Assembly (NCBI GenBank): GCA_016793525.1
Contig: JAEUJT010000049.1
Coordinates: 1 to 18,527, forward strand
Reading direction: 5' to 3'
Origin: Archangium sp.
GTDB taxonomy: Bacteria; Myxococcota; Myxococcia; Myxococcales; Myxococcaceae
Length of the DNA stretch: 18,527 nucleotides
The translations under genes were made by a program, and so were the position numbers. Position 1 is the stretch's first letter, and each line of letters begins with the position of its first letter. Shown one piece after another: positions 6,390-13,775 of the stretch. The notes under the pieces are model-generated. The model worked only from the letters and a program-made list of their open reading frames with translations, did no database searches and was not told where the DNA came from.

Positions 6390-7738
6390 GCCTGGTGCCA
6401 CTCAGCCTCGTCGCCGCGGCGCTCCTCTCCGCGGGGCCCACCGAGGTGGAGACAGAAGACGGCGACATTCTCTACGAAGAGACCGCCTCGGCCGAAGACC
6501 GCATTCGCGCGCTCGAGGAGAAGCTCGCGGCGCTCGAGGCCGGCGGCGTGACGGGCGGCCCACCTCCGGTGCAGGGCGCGGCGAAGGCCAGCTCGGTGGC
6601 GCTCTTCGGCTACGCCGACTTCGGCTTCTTCGCGCCGCTCGGCAACAACGGCGTCGGCTACGTGCAAGACTTCGGCAACGCGGTGTTCCCCCAATACGCG
6701 GGGCGCTTCGGCTGGGTCTTTCTCGGAGACATTTTGGCCACCGCGGTCAACTCGCGCGGCGAGGTCGCCGACCTGGGCGACGCTCCGGGCGTGCGACGCT
6801 ACGACGGCATTCGCTCCCGCGGGGCGGCTGGCTTCGTGCTCAACGAAGCCACCTTCGGGGTGAAGGCGGCGTTTACGGAGGACCTGCTCTTCAACGCCGC
6901 GGTGAACTTCACCCCGCGCACTGGCTCCGATTTTTCGTTCGGCGACACCTTCGACGTCGACCTGGTGCAGCTCGAGTGGACTCCGACCGAAAGCAAGCGC
7001 ACCTCGTTTTTCGTGGGCAAAATGGAGTCGGTCATCGGCGTCGAATACCGCGAGCGCCGGGCGATGAATCGCTTCGGCATCACCCCCTCGCTCATCGCGC
7101 GTTACACCGTCGGCACCCCGCTGGGCGTGAAGGTGCGCAGCAAGTTCTTCGACGACGACCTGCTCACCGTGGCGGTGGCCTTCACCAACGGCTCTTCGAC
7201 CCAGGAGCGGTTCCACTTCTTCGACGAGACCGACTCCAACTCCGGCAAGACGCTGTCGGGCCGGGTCTCACTCAAGCCGCCGTTCTGGGGCGAGCTCGAG
7301 CTGGGCTTCTCGGCGATGTGGGGCCCGCAAGACCGGGTGCGCAACAGCGCCGAGCCGATGTGGTTCATCGGCGCCGACCTGCTCTGGAACAAGGGGCCGG
7401 TGGTGGTGAAGGGCCAGTTCCTGCGCGGCTTCTCGAAGGGCGACGACCTCGACGCGGCGTACGCGCTGGCGCTGCGCGTGGGCGGCTACGTCGAGGTGAA
7501 CTGGCTCATCACCTCGGTCTTCGGAATCATCGCGCGGGCCGAGCTGCGCGACGCCGACGTGTGGCTGGGCACCGAGCGGCTGTACATCACGCGCTCGTGG
7601 CGCGCGGTGGGCGGGGTGCGGTTCGCCTTCAACGAAAACGTGGTGCTGAAGGCCGAATACCTGAAGAACGGGGAATACGGCGGCGTGCCCGAAATCCCCA
7701 ATGACATCTTCACCAGCTCGCTGGTGCTGTCGTACTGA
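6386..7738 (+). CDS. Outer-membrane beta-barrel (porin-like) protein with N-terminal coiled coil
   Basis: The 450-residue protein starts at the ATG at 6386, which overlaps the peroxidase stop (ATGA). An upstream ATG at 6362 is less likely. Residues 1-16 form a signal peptide. A short heptad segment follows (AEDRIRALEEKLAALEAGG, about 34-52), as in several porins with a periplasmic trimerisation coil. After that come alternating amphipathic strands rich in aromatic residues with turn-rich acidic loops, ending in SLVLSY with a terminal aromatic, a typical assembly signal of barrel proteins. The fold resembles porins such as phosphate-selective OprO/P, but no specific family motif was recognised. 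Given its neighbours it may admit a substrate of the peroxidase or form an outer-membrane conduit or scaffold for it; that is inference. Confidence 0.75.
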   Translation: MSLVPLSLVAAALLSAGPTEVETEDGDILYEETASAEDRIRALEEKLAALEAGGVTGGPPPVQGAAKASSVALFGYADFGFFAPLGNNGVGYVQDFGNAVFPQYAGRFGWVFLGDILATAVNSRGEVADLGDAPGVRRYDGIRSRGAAGFVLNEATFGVKAAFTEDLLFNAAVNFTPRTGSDFSFGDTFDVDLVQLEWTPTESKRTSFFVGKMESVIGVEYRERRAMNRFGITPSLIARYTVGTPLGVKVRSKFFDDDLLTVAVAFTNGSSTQERFHFFDETDSNSGKTLSGRVSLKPPFWGELELGFSAMWGPQDRVRNSAEPMWFIGADLLWNKGPVVVKGQFLRGFSKGDDLDAAYALALRVGGYVEVNWLITSVFGIIARAELRDADVWLGTERLYITRSWRAVGGVRFAFNENVVLKAEYLKNGEYGGVPEIPNDIFTSSLVLSY

Positions 7739-7754
7739 CTTTCAAGGAGAGCGA

Positions 7755-8675
7755 ATGAAACGCACGGTGATTGGCGCCCTGGTGGCGTTGTCGGTGGTGG
7801 CCCACGCGCAAACCGCGGGGAAGATCAAAGACGGCAAGGTGGTGAAGTCGGCGCGCGACGAGATCTCCCGGCTCCAGAAAGAGGTCGATGACCAGCGGGC
7901 GCTGCTCATTCGCATTCTCGAGCTGCAGCAACAGCAGTACGGCGCGCTGCTCAAGCTGGCCCGCGGCGAGGCGTCGTCGGCCGAGCTTGTCGCTCCAGAC
8001 GAGGTGCCCGTCGCCGCCACCCGCGCGCCCGAGCCCGCGCCGGTCGAAGCCGCGGAGCCCCGTTCTGCCCGCGCCGCTCCGGCCCCACGCGGCGCACCCC
8101 AGGCCACCCAGGCGTCCGTCACCGGCAAGGTGTCGTTCAGCAGCGGCAACGGCCCCGCGTGGGTGTTCGTCGAAGACGTGAAGGGCTCGAGCGACGGCGC
8201 CTTCGAGGTGAAGCAAGAAGACAAGCAGTTCATTCCCCGCATGGCGGCGGTGCCCCGCGGCACGAAGCTGGTGTTCGCCAACGCCGACAACATCTTTCAC
8301 AACGTGTTTTCCGTCTCTCCCGGCAACGCCTTCGACATCGGCAACACCCGCAGCGGCGAAGCGCCGAAGGGCTACACCGCCGCCAACCCCGGCGTCATCG
8401 AGCTGTTCTGCAACCTCCACGCGAAGATGAGCGCCGCGGTGCTGGTGACCCCGGGCCCCCTGCTGGCCCGCGTGCAGCCCGACGGCACCTTCAAGCTCGA
8501 CCGCGTGCCGGTGGGCCCACACCGGGTCGGCGCCTGGGCCGGCGGCACCAAAATCGTCACCAAAGACGTCGAGGTCACCGCCAGCGGAGGCACCGTCAAC
8601 TTCGAGCTCGCCCCTGGCGAAGGCGGAGCCCACAAGAACAAACACGGCCAGAGCTACGGCTCCTACGCCGACTGA
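7755..8675 (+). CDS. Secreted cupredoxin protein, methylamine-utilisation-like, with coiled coil
   Basis: The start at 7755 is set by AAGGAG at 7744-7749 and a signal peptide (MKRTVIGALVALSVVAHAQ). The 306-residue protein then has a helical coil (about 33-69, REISRLQKEV-like heptads), an Ala/Pro-rich linker (to about 120) and a cupredoxin domain at about 121-232. Type-1 copper ligands are visible: H182 in NIFHNVFSVSPG, then C219-x2-H222-x2-M225 (FCNLHAKM). This motif, with the FDIGNTRSGEAPKGY strand between, is characteristic of the cupredoxin family often annotated as methylamine utilisation protein. A beta-domain follows (238-295; DGTFKLDRVPVGPHRVGAW), resembling the carboxypeptidase-regulatory fold. 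The tail is His/Lys-rich. It is the natural electron-carrier candidate for the di-haem enzyme two genes upstream. It is the last gene of the operon, 16 bp after the barrel gene. Confidence 0.85.
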   Translation: MKRTVIGALVALSVVAHAQTAGKIKDGKVVKSARDEISRLQKEVDDQRALLIRILELQQQQYGALLKLARGEASSAELVAPDEVPVAATRAPEPAPVEAAEPRSARAAPAPRGAPQATQASVTGKVSFSSGNGPAWVFVEDVKGSSDGAFEVKQEDKQFIPRMAAVPRGTKLVFANADNIFHNVFSVSPGNAFDIGNTRSGEAPKGYTAANPGVIELFCNLHAKMSAAVLVTPGPLLARVQPDGTFKLDRVPVGPHRVGAWAGGTKIVTKDVEVTASGGTVNFELAPGEGGAHKNKHGQSYGSYAD

Positions 8676-8705
8676 GGCGGTTTGGCGCCGGCCGGCCCGG
8701 CCTGG

Positions 8706-8727
8706 AACCCATTGTCACGATTGGGTT
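8706..8727 (+). terminator. Weak hairpin after the cupredoxin gene, possible terminator
   Basis: AACCCA (8706-8711) and TGGGTT (8722-8727) can form a 6-bp stem around a 10-base loop, followed by TCTC. It lies 31 bp after the operon's last stop in a 152-bp gap. The stem is short and the T-tract is poor, so this is only a candidate; termination may be Rho-dependent. GC-rich self-complementary sequence at 8689-8702 lies just before it. Confidence 0.25.
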
Positions 8728-8764
8728 TCTCAACTTCCGAGAACGGCGGAGTGCCGGTGTCGTC

Positions 8765-8794
8765 TTGCCGCTGCGCTGGCGGCTGTGCCATAGC
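8765..8794 (+). promoter_or_regulatory. Candidate promoter for the Gly-rich lipoprotein gene
   Basis: TTGCCG at 8765-8770 and CATAGC at 8789-8794, 18 bases apart, are the best sigma70-like pair in the gap ahead of the GTG start at 8828. Matches are weak. The rest of the 8676-8827 gap shows no other recognisable element. Confidence 0.2.
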
Positions 8795-8827
8795 TCACCG
8801 TTGGTTTTGTCCTTCTGGGGTGAGCGC

Positions 8828-11311
8828 GTGCGCGTACAAATCTCGTGGTTGGCGGTCGTGTCGGCTGTGGCGCTGTCGGCGTGTCAGTGCGGCAAGGTCC
8901 CTCCGACGGCGGCCGTGCTGCTGAAAGAAGGCGTCAATTGCATCCGCGATGACGAATGCGAGACCGCGCTCTGCGACTCGGTGCCCGGTACCCAAGCGGT
9001 GTGCGTGCGCAAGTGCGCCGACGGCTGCAAGTCTGACGAGGTGTGCACCCAGCTGACGCTCGGCCGCTACTCGTGCGCGAAAGACAAGGGCAAGCTCTGC
9101 GAGACGTGCATGCTCGACGCCGACTGCCCGTACCCGGCCGACAAGTGCCTCCTCGTCGACGGCAAAGGCGTGTGCGGCCGCGACTGCGCCTTCGACCAGA
9201 AGTGCCCCACCTCGTACCGCTGCCTCAACGGCACGGGCACCGACGGGCGCGCCAAGGCCCAGCAGTGCTCTCCGGCGTCAGGCAGCTGCAGCTGCACCGC
9301 CGCCACTGCCGGCCAGGCTGTGTCGTGCACGGTGATGAACACCTTCGGCACCTGCACCGGCATGCGCACCTGCGACGGAATGTCGGGCTTCGGGGCGTGT
9401 AACGCCCGCACCGCGTCGCGTGAGCTCTGCAACGGCATGGACGACGACTGCGACGGCACCATCGACGAAGACGGGCTCAACCTGAACGTCGACGTGATGA
9501 ACTGCGGTGCCTGCAACAACGTCTGCACGTTGGCCAACGCGACCCCGCGCTGCTCCACCGGGGCCTGCGCCGTCGCCCAGTGCGCCACCAACTTCGGCAA
9601 CTGCGACATGAACGACGCCAACGGCTGCGAGGCGCCGCTGCTGACCGACCCCAACAACTGCAATGCCTGCATGAACCGCTGCTCGGCGCCCGGAGGCGTC
9701 TCCACCTGCATGAACGGCATGTGCGCGTACACCTGCCAGCCCGGCTTCTTCGACGTCGACGGCATCGCCACCAACGGCTGCGAGTGCACGGTGCCCGACG
9801 GCGGCACGCTGGTCGACCTGCCCGACATGAGCTTCACCGACACCAACTGCGACGGCATCGACGGAGAGGTGAACAACGGCATCTTCGTCTCGGTGCTCAC
9901 CGGCGACGACAGCAACCCCGGCACCATGGTCAGCCCGGTGGCGACCATCGCCCGCGGCGTGCAGCTGGCGCGCAACGACGGTAAACGTGACGTGTACATC
10001 TCCCAGGGCAACTTCAACGCGGCGCTCGACCTCACTGGCGCCACCGGCCTCAACATCGTCGGCGGCTACGCGGTCGGCGCGGCTGGCGCTCGGTGGACGC
10101 GCAGCGCCACCAACGTCACCAACGTCATCGGCGGCAACCCGGCGCTCATCATGAATGGCTCGAACAACGTGCTGATTCAACTGATGCAGTTCCGCTCGTC
10201 CGACGCCAACGGGACCGACGCCCAGCGACGCGGCAACTCGTCGTACGGCGCGCGCGTCACCAACACCACCGGGGCCCGCTTTGAGTCCGTGACCATTCAG
10301 GCCGGCCGCGGCGCCGACGGCCTCGCGGGCACCAACGGCAACATCGGCTTGCCCGGCTCGAACGGCGGCAACGGAGAATCCAACTCCCGCAATGACAGCG
10401 ACATTCAGTGCGGGGCCACCTCGGCGCCGCGCGTACCGGGCACCGCCGGCGCGAGCTCCTGCGGGCGCACGGGCGGCATCGGCGGCACGTCGGGGAACAC
10501 CAACAACGGCAGTTCCGGCTCCTACGGCGGCAGCGGCGGCACCGGCCTCGTCGGCATGAGCGGAGGCTCGGGCGGCACGCCCACGTCGCTGAACCACAAC
10601 GTCAACTCGGTGGCGAACGGAGAAAACGGCACGGCGGCGGTCGACATCACGACGCGCTCCGACGGCGCGCGGCTCCCTCAGCTGGGGAGCTTGTCGGCGG
10701 CGGGGTACCTCCCTCCACTCACGGCCGACGGCGTCGATGGCTCGCACGCCAACGGAGGAGGAGGCGGCGGCGGTGGCGCGGGCGGCTGCCGGAAGGACCG
10801 CCTCACCAACAGCTGTATTTGCTACACCCGCGGCGCCTCGGGCGGCGGCGGTGGTGGCGGCGGCTGCGGTGGAACCAAGGGCACCGGTGGCGGGAGCGGC
10901 GGCGCGTCGATTGCGTTGATGCTCTACCAGTCGACCGTCACCGCGAGCGCGCTCTCGTTGCGAGCTGGCACCGGCGGCAACGGCACGGCCGGCGGCCGCG
11001 GCGGCACGGGCGGTACCGGCGGAGACCCAGGCCTGGCCACCTACACCGACCTCAATGACACCGCGTTGACCGACAGCTCGGGTCGGGGCGGCCACGGCGG
11101 CAAGGGCGGCAAAGGCGGCGACGGCGGCCACGGCGCAGGCGGCACCGGCGGGCCCGCGTTCGGCGTGGTGCGCAACTCCGGCTCCTCCATCAACATGTCG
11201 CAGGTCAACGCCACCACCGGCACCGCGGGTCAAGGTGGGCCTGGCGGCAACGGCACTGGCTCAGGCAACGACGGGCTCCCGGGCCTGGTAGCGACAGAAC
11301 AGGTTCTCTGA
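8828..11311 (+). CDS. Large surface lipoprotein: Cys-rich MopE-like N-half, Gly-rich C-half
   Basis: The GTG at 8828 is the likely start because it opens a lipoprotein signal (MRVQISWLAVVSAVALSAC, lipid on C19) after GGGGTGAG. Sequence upstream in the same frame is Arg/His-rich shadow. The 827-residue product has three parts. Residues 20-340 are Cys-rich, with repeated C-x-x-C spacing, disulfide-knot-like repeats, and a D-rich MopE-type putative metal-binding motif (ELCNGMDDDCDGTIDEDG, 199-216) with a weaker copy, DTNCDGIDGE, at 338-347. Residues 350-495 resemble a right-handed beta-helix (TGDDSNPGTMVSPVATIARGV, then VYISQGNFN and NIVGGYAVG). Residues 495-827 are dominated by GGxGG and GxGG repeats broken by short strands. 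Such proteins are common in myxobacteria and are inferred to be outer-membrane surface proteins, for adhesion or metal binding. No enzyme motif was seen. Confidence 0.82.
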   Translation: MRVQISWLAVVSAVALSACQCGKVPPTAAVLLKEGVNCIRDDECETALCDSVPGTQAVCVRKCADGCKSDEVCTQLTLGRYSCAKDKGKLCETCMLDADCPYPADKCLLVDGKGVCGRDCAFDQKCPTSYRCLNGTGTDGRAKAQQCSPASGSCSCTAATAGQAVSCTVMNTFGTCTGMRTCDGMSGFGACNARTASRELCNGMDDDCDGTIDEDGLNLNVDVMNCGACNNVCTLANATPRCSTGACAVAQCATNFGNCDMNDANGCEAPLLTDPNNCNACMNRCSAPGGVSTCMNGMCAYTCQPGFFDVDGIATNGCECTVPDGGTLVDLPDMSFTDTNCDGIDGEVNNGIFVSVLTGDDSNPGTMVSPVATIARGVQLARNDGKRDVYISQGNFNAALDLTGATGLNIVGGYAVGAAGARWTRSATNVTNVIGGNPALIMNGSNNVLIQLMQFRSSDANGTDAQRRGNSSYGARVTNTTGARFESVTIQAGRGADGLAGTNGNIGLPGSNGGNGESNSRNDSDIQCGATSAPRVPGTAGASSCGRTGGIGGTSGNTNNGSSGSYGGSGGTGLVGMSGGSGGTPTSLNHNVNSVANGENGTAAVDITTRSDGARLPQLGSLSAAGYLPPLTADGVDGSHANGGGGGGGGAGGCRKDRLTNSCICYTRGASGGGGGGGGCGGTKGTGGGSGGASIALMLYQSTVTASALSLRAGTGGNGTAGGRGGTGGTGGDPGLATYTDLNDTALTDSSGRGGHGGKGGKGGDGGHGAGGTGGPAFGVVRNSGSSINMSQVNATTGTAGQGGPGGNGTGSGNDGLPGLVATEQVL

Positions 11312-12168
11312 TGTCGCGATGGAGTTCGAGTTTGGTGGCTGCCAGCCTGCTGCTGGCCGGGTGCCCGCAGGAGCGCAGCAAGCGCACCGTCGAGGCGTTG
11401 GCCGAGCTGCAGAAGAAAAAAGACGCGGCGGCCAAGGCCAAAAACGAAGACAAGTTGGCCCCGCTGGCTGAAGACCAGGTGAAGCTGGCACCGCCCTTCG
11501 ACGACGCGAGCTCCCAGCGCCTCGCCGCCGACGGCCCCTGCCCCGACGGCCTGTGGGCGTTGTTCCCTGGGTCCGCGCCCGGCGCTTCCCCCGAGGAGAA
11601 AAAGGCCAACGAAGGCCAGCGGGCGGCGCTCGCGGCAGGCCTGCGAGGCAAACACTTCATGCTGCGCTTCCGCTCCGGCGGCGGCATCACCTTGCGCCCG
11701 TACGACGCGCCCGAAGGCCGGTTCCCCATCGACGTGGTGGGCACCATCGACTGCACCGATGCCCAGGGCCGCGTCGCCATCGCCTGGACCAAGGCAACAG
11801 CCGGAGATCCGCTCGCCGCCACCCAAGGCAAAGCTGCGGCCGGCGAGGCGCGCCAAAACTACTGGATGGCGGAGTCGCTCCACTTCTTCTTGCCCATGCC
11901 GTCGATGCTCGACGCGAAAGCCTTCGACAAAGACCACCGCCTCGGGCTCAGCGCCCGCGTCGTCATCCGCTTCGACAAGGCCGAGGTCGACAAGAAGCTG
12001 ATCAAGGTGGGCAAGGTGACGCAGAAGGCCGCCGACACCACCGTCGGCTACGGCGGAGGCACCGAAGACTGGGGCGCCGGCCGCCTGGTGCACGCCACCA
12101 TCGTCGGGGTGCGAGTGGCCACCGACCAAGAGCGCACGCAGCTCATCGAGCAGCGCGAGCTCGAGTAG
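11311..12168 (+). CDS. Small hypothetical lipoprotein
   Basis: The 285-residue product begins with a lipoprotein signal (LLLAGC, lipid on C18), then a highly charged helical segment with Lys/Ala/Glu repeats (about 22-50), then a globular region containing GKHFMLRFRSGGGITLRP, PIDVVGTIDCTDAQGRVAIAW and VIRFDKAEVDKKLIKVGKV, probably beta-rich. C77 and C147 could form a disulfide. I do not recognise the family. Its ATG overlaps the stop of the Gly-rich lipoprotein gene by one base (TGATG), so the two are almost certainly co-transcribed and translationally coupled. This suggests a shared role at the outer membrane. The next gene converges on it after 42 bp. Confidence 0.8.
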   Translation: MSRWSSSLVAASLLLAGCPQERSKRTVEALAELQKKKDAAAKAKNEDKLAPLAEDQVKLAPPFDDASSQRLAADGPCPDGLWALFPGSAPGASPEEKKANEGQRAALAAGLRGKHFMLRFRSGGGITLRPYDAPEGRFPIDVVGTIDCTDAQGRVAIAWTKATAGDPLAATQGKAAAGEARQNYWMAESLHFFLPMPSMLDAKAFDKDHRLGLSARVVIRFDKAEVDKKLIKVGKVTQKAADTTVGYGGGTEDWGAGRLVHATIVGVRVATDQERTQLIEQRELE

Positions 12169-12210
12169 CACGCAGCAGTCTCCCGAGTTCCCGGCTCGAG
12201 CGCACGGCTG

Positions 12211-13770
12211 CTACCGGGCACGGCCCATGCCCATCGTCTCGATGCCTTGGACAACAGCCTCGTCGCCCTCGGTCTCAGACAGGCCGAGCATCTTGGCCAG
12301 GCGACCCTCGGCGGCGGCGAGCTCGACCCGGCGAATCTCGAGCTGCGCGCGGCTCTGCGCGGCGGCGCTGTCGGCGAAGAAGCGCTTGGAGTCGATGTCA
12401 GACACCTCGAGCGACGTCACCATGCCCGACTGAAACGCCGATTCGATCTGCTTCTGCGCGCGGCCCGCGAGCTGGGCCTGCGACTCGGCTTGCTGCAGCG
12501 CGTATTCAGCCGCCTCGACGTTGGTCTTCGCCGACACCCAGTTGGCGCGGGCCTTGGCGCGGGTGCCGTCGAGCTGCGCTCGGAGCTGCGCGGTCTTCGC
12601 GTCGTTTTCGTGCAGGTTCGCGTACCGCACGCCACGGTCGTAGAGCGGCCACTGGAGCGCGACGATGCCGTCGAAAATCCAATTGGTCCCCGCGAAGCCG
12701 GCGTTCGAGTTGTAGCTGCCCTTGAGCTGACCGACGAGCGACGGCATCCACGTGAGGCGGTCAACGAAGTTGAAGCGCTCCTGCGAGGCGACGCCCATTT
12801 GGTTGGCCTTGATGGCCCACTGCGCCTCCCATGGCTGTGACGCCTCGTCGCTCGCGGTTACCTCGAAGTGCGTCGGGGCATCGTCGAGTGGCCGCACGGG
12901 TTCTCCCGCAAGCGCCTCGAGCAACGCCAGCAGCGCGACCCGCTGACCCGACACCGTGGCGATGGTCGCTCGCGCCTGGGCCGTCTCCGTCTGCGCGCGC
13001 AGGACGTTGATCTCCGTCGTCATCCCCGCGGAGGCCTGCGCCTTGGCGTCGCGCTCCCGTCGCAGCGCCACCGCCTCGGCGTCTTTCGCGGCCTTCTCGA
13101 TCTGTGCCAAGCCCTCGAGGCCCAGGTATACCCGCGCCACCGCCAGCAGCACCTGCTCGCGCGCCTCGAGGCTGCCGTAGCGGGCGGCGTCGACCGCCTC
13201 CTGCGCCGCGGGGAGCAGGAAGAACTGTGGCGAGAACAACACCTGCTGCATCAGCAGCGAGCCGTAGAGGGAGTTGCGCGCGACGATGACCACCGGGTCG
13301 CCTGCCTGGGCGACGATGGCATCACGGAAAGCGCCCACCACGGCTGGGTTCGCCTGCGCGGGGAGGCCATACGCCGGCCCCACCGCTTCGATGGCGCCGG
13401 CCAGCCCCTGGGCGATGCCCTCCTGGAGCGACTTGGTGTCGAACTTCTGCTCCACCGAGGTGTGCACGTAGCTGGTCGACAGCGTCAGCTCGGGCAGCAG
13501 CGCCGAGTAGACGAGGCCCGCCTTGGCCGCCACCTGCGCCGCCTGCGCGCGGGCCGCCTTGAGGTCGGTGTTGTTCTTCGCCGCGAGCTTCAGCACCTCG
13601 ACGAGCGACGCAGGCCGGCGCGACGCGAGCGAGGCCGCCTCGGTCGCCGAGATGGGGTTGACCGGCGCGAGAGTCGCCGACTCTGGCTTCAGCGTCGACT
13701 GTTGCGCCAACGCGTCGAGGCCGAGCCCCACCACCGCGAGAAGAAGAAATCGAAGAGCGTGCATGCGCAT
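12211..13770 (-). CDS. TolC-family outer-membrane efflux channel
   Basis: The 519-residue protein has a signal peptide (to about residue 23, LGLDALAQ) and the internal duplication of TolC-type channels. Long amphipathic helices occur in both halves (for example LKLAAKNNTDLKAARAQAAQ near 60-80 and VSAKTNVEAAEYALQQAESQ near 410-430). Two beta segments form the barrel (LPELTLSTSYVHTS and MPSLVGQLKGSYNS). The length is in the family's usual range, slightly long because of an acidic C-terminal tail. ATG codons at 13770 and 13764 are both possible starts; 13770 is 5 bp after the RND pump's stop. It is the third structural gene of the efflux operon and should form the exit duct for the pump and adaptor encoded upstream. 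Confidence 0.9.
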   Translation of the reverse strand: MRMHALRFLLLAVVGLGLDALAQQSTLKPESATLAPVNPISATEAASLASRRPASLVEVLKLAAKNNTDLKAARAQAAQVAAKAGLVYSALLPELTLSTSYVHTSVEQKFDTKSLQEGIAQGLAGAIEAVGPAYGLPAQANPAVVGAFRDAIVAQAGDPVVIVARNSLYGSLLMQQVLFSPQFFLLPAAQEAVDAARYGSLEAREQVLLAVARVYLGLEGLAQIEKAAKDAEAVALRRERDAKAQASAGMTTEINVLRAQTETAQARATIATVSGQRVALLALLEALAGEPVRPLDDAPTHFEVTASDEASQPWEAQWAIKANQMGVASQERFNFVDRLTWMPSLVGQLKGSYNSNAGFAGTNWIFDGIVALQWPLYDRGVRYANLHENDAKTAQLRAQLDGTRAKARANWVSAKTNVEAAEYALQQAESQAQLAGRAQKQIESAFQSGMVTSLEVSDIDSKRFFADSAAAQSRAQLEIRRVELAAAEGRLAKMLGLSETEGDEAVVQGIETMGMGRAR

Positions 13771-13775
13771 TGGCG

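Noticed and set aside
4923..6401. A 492-codon minus-strand open frame opposite the peroxidase gene
   Set aside because: It is a shadow of a GC-rich gene: Arg/Ala/Val-rich with no motif, while the plus strand encodes clear haem sites.
8159..8827. Upstream extension of the Gly-rich lipoprotein frame across the cupredoxin gene
   Set aside because: The translation is Arg/His-rich shadow overlapping a recognised gene. The lipoprotein signal beginning at 8828 marks the true start.
9278..11233. A 651-codon minus-strand open frame opposite the Gly-rich lipoprotein gene
   Set aside because: Ala/Val/Arg-rich low-complexity translation generated by the GGC/GGN repeats of the real gene.
10300..11290. 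GGC-rich repetitive DNA considered as a tandem repeat or CRISPR-like array
   Set aside because: The repeats are irregular, in frame and encode GGxGG units. There is no constant repeat/spacer pattern.
12169..12210. Possible bidirectional terminator between the convergent lipoprotein and channel genes
   Set aside because: Only AGCAG (12174-12178) with CTGCT (12208-12212) and a 4-bp CGAG/CTCG inner pair can form, with no T-tract. This is too weak to annotate.
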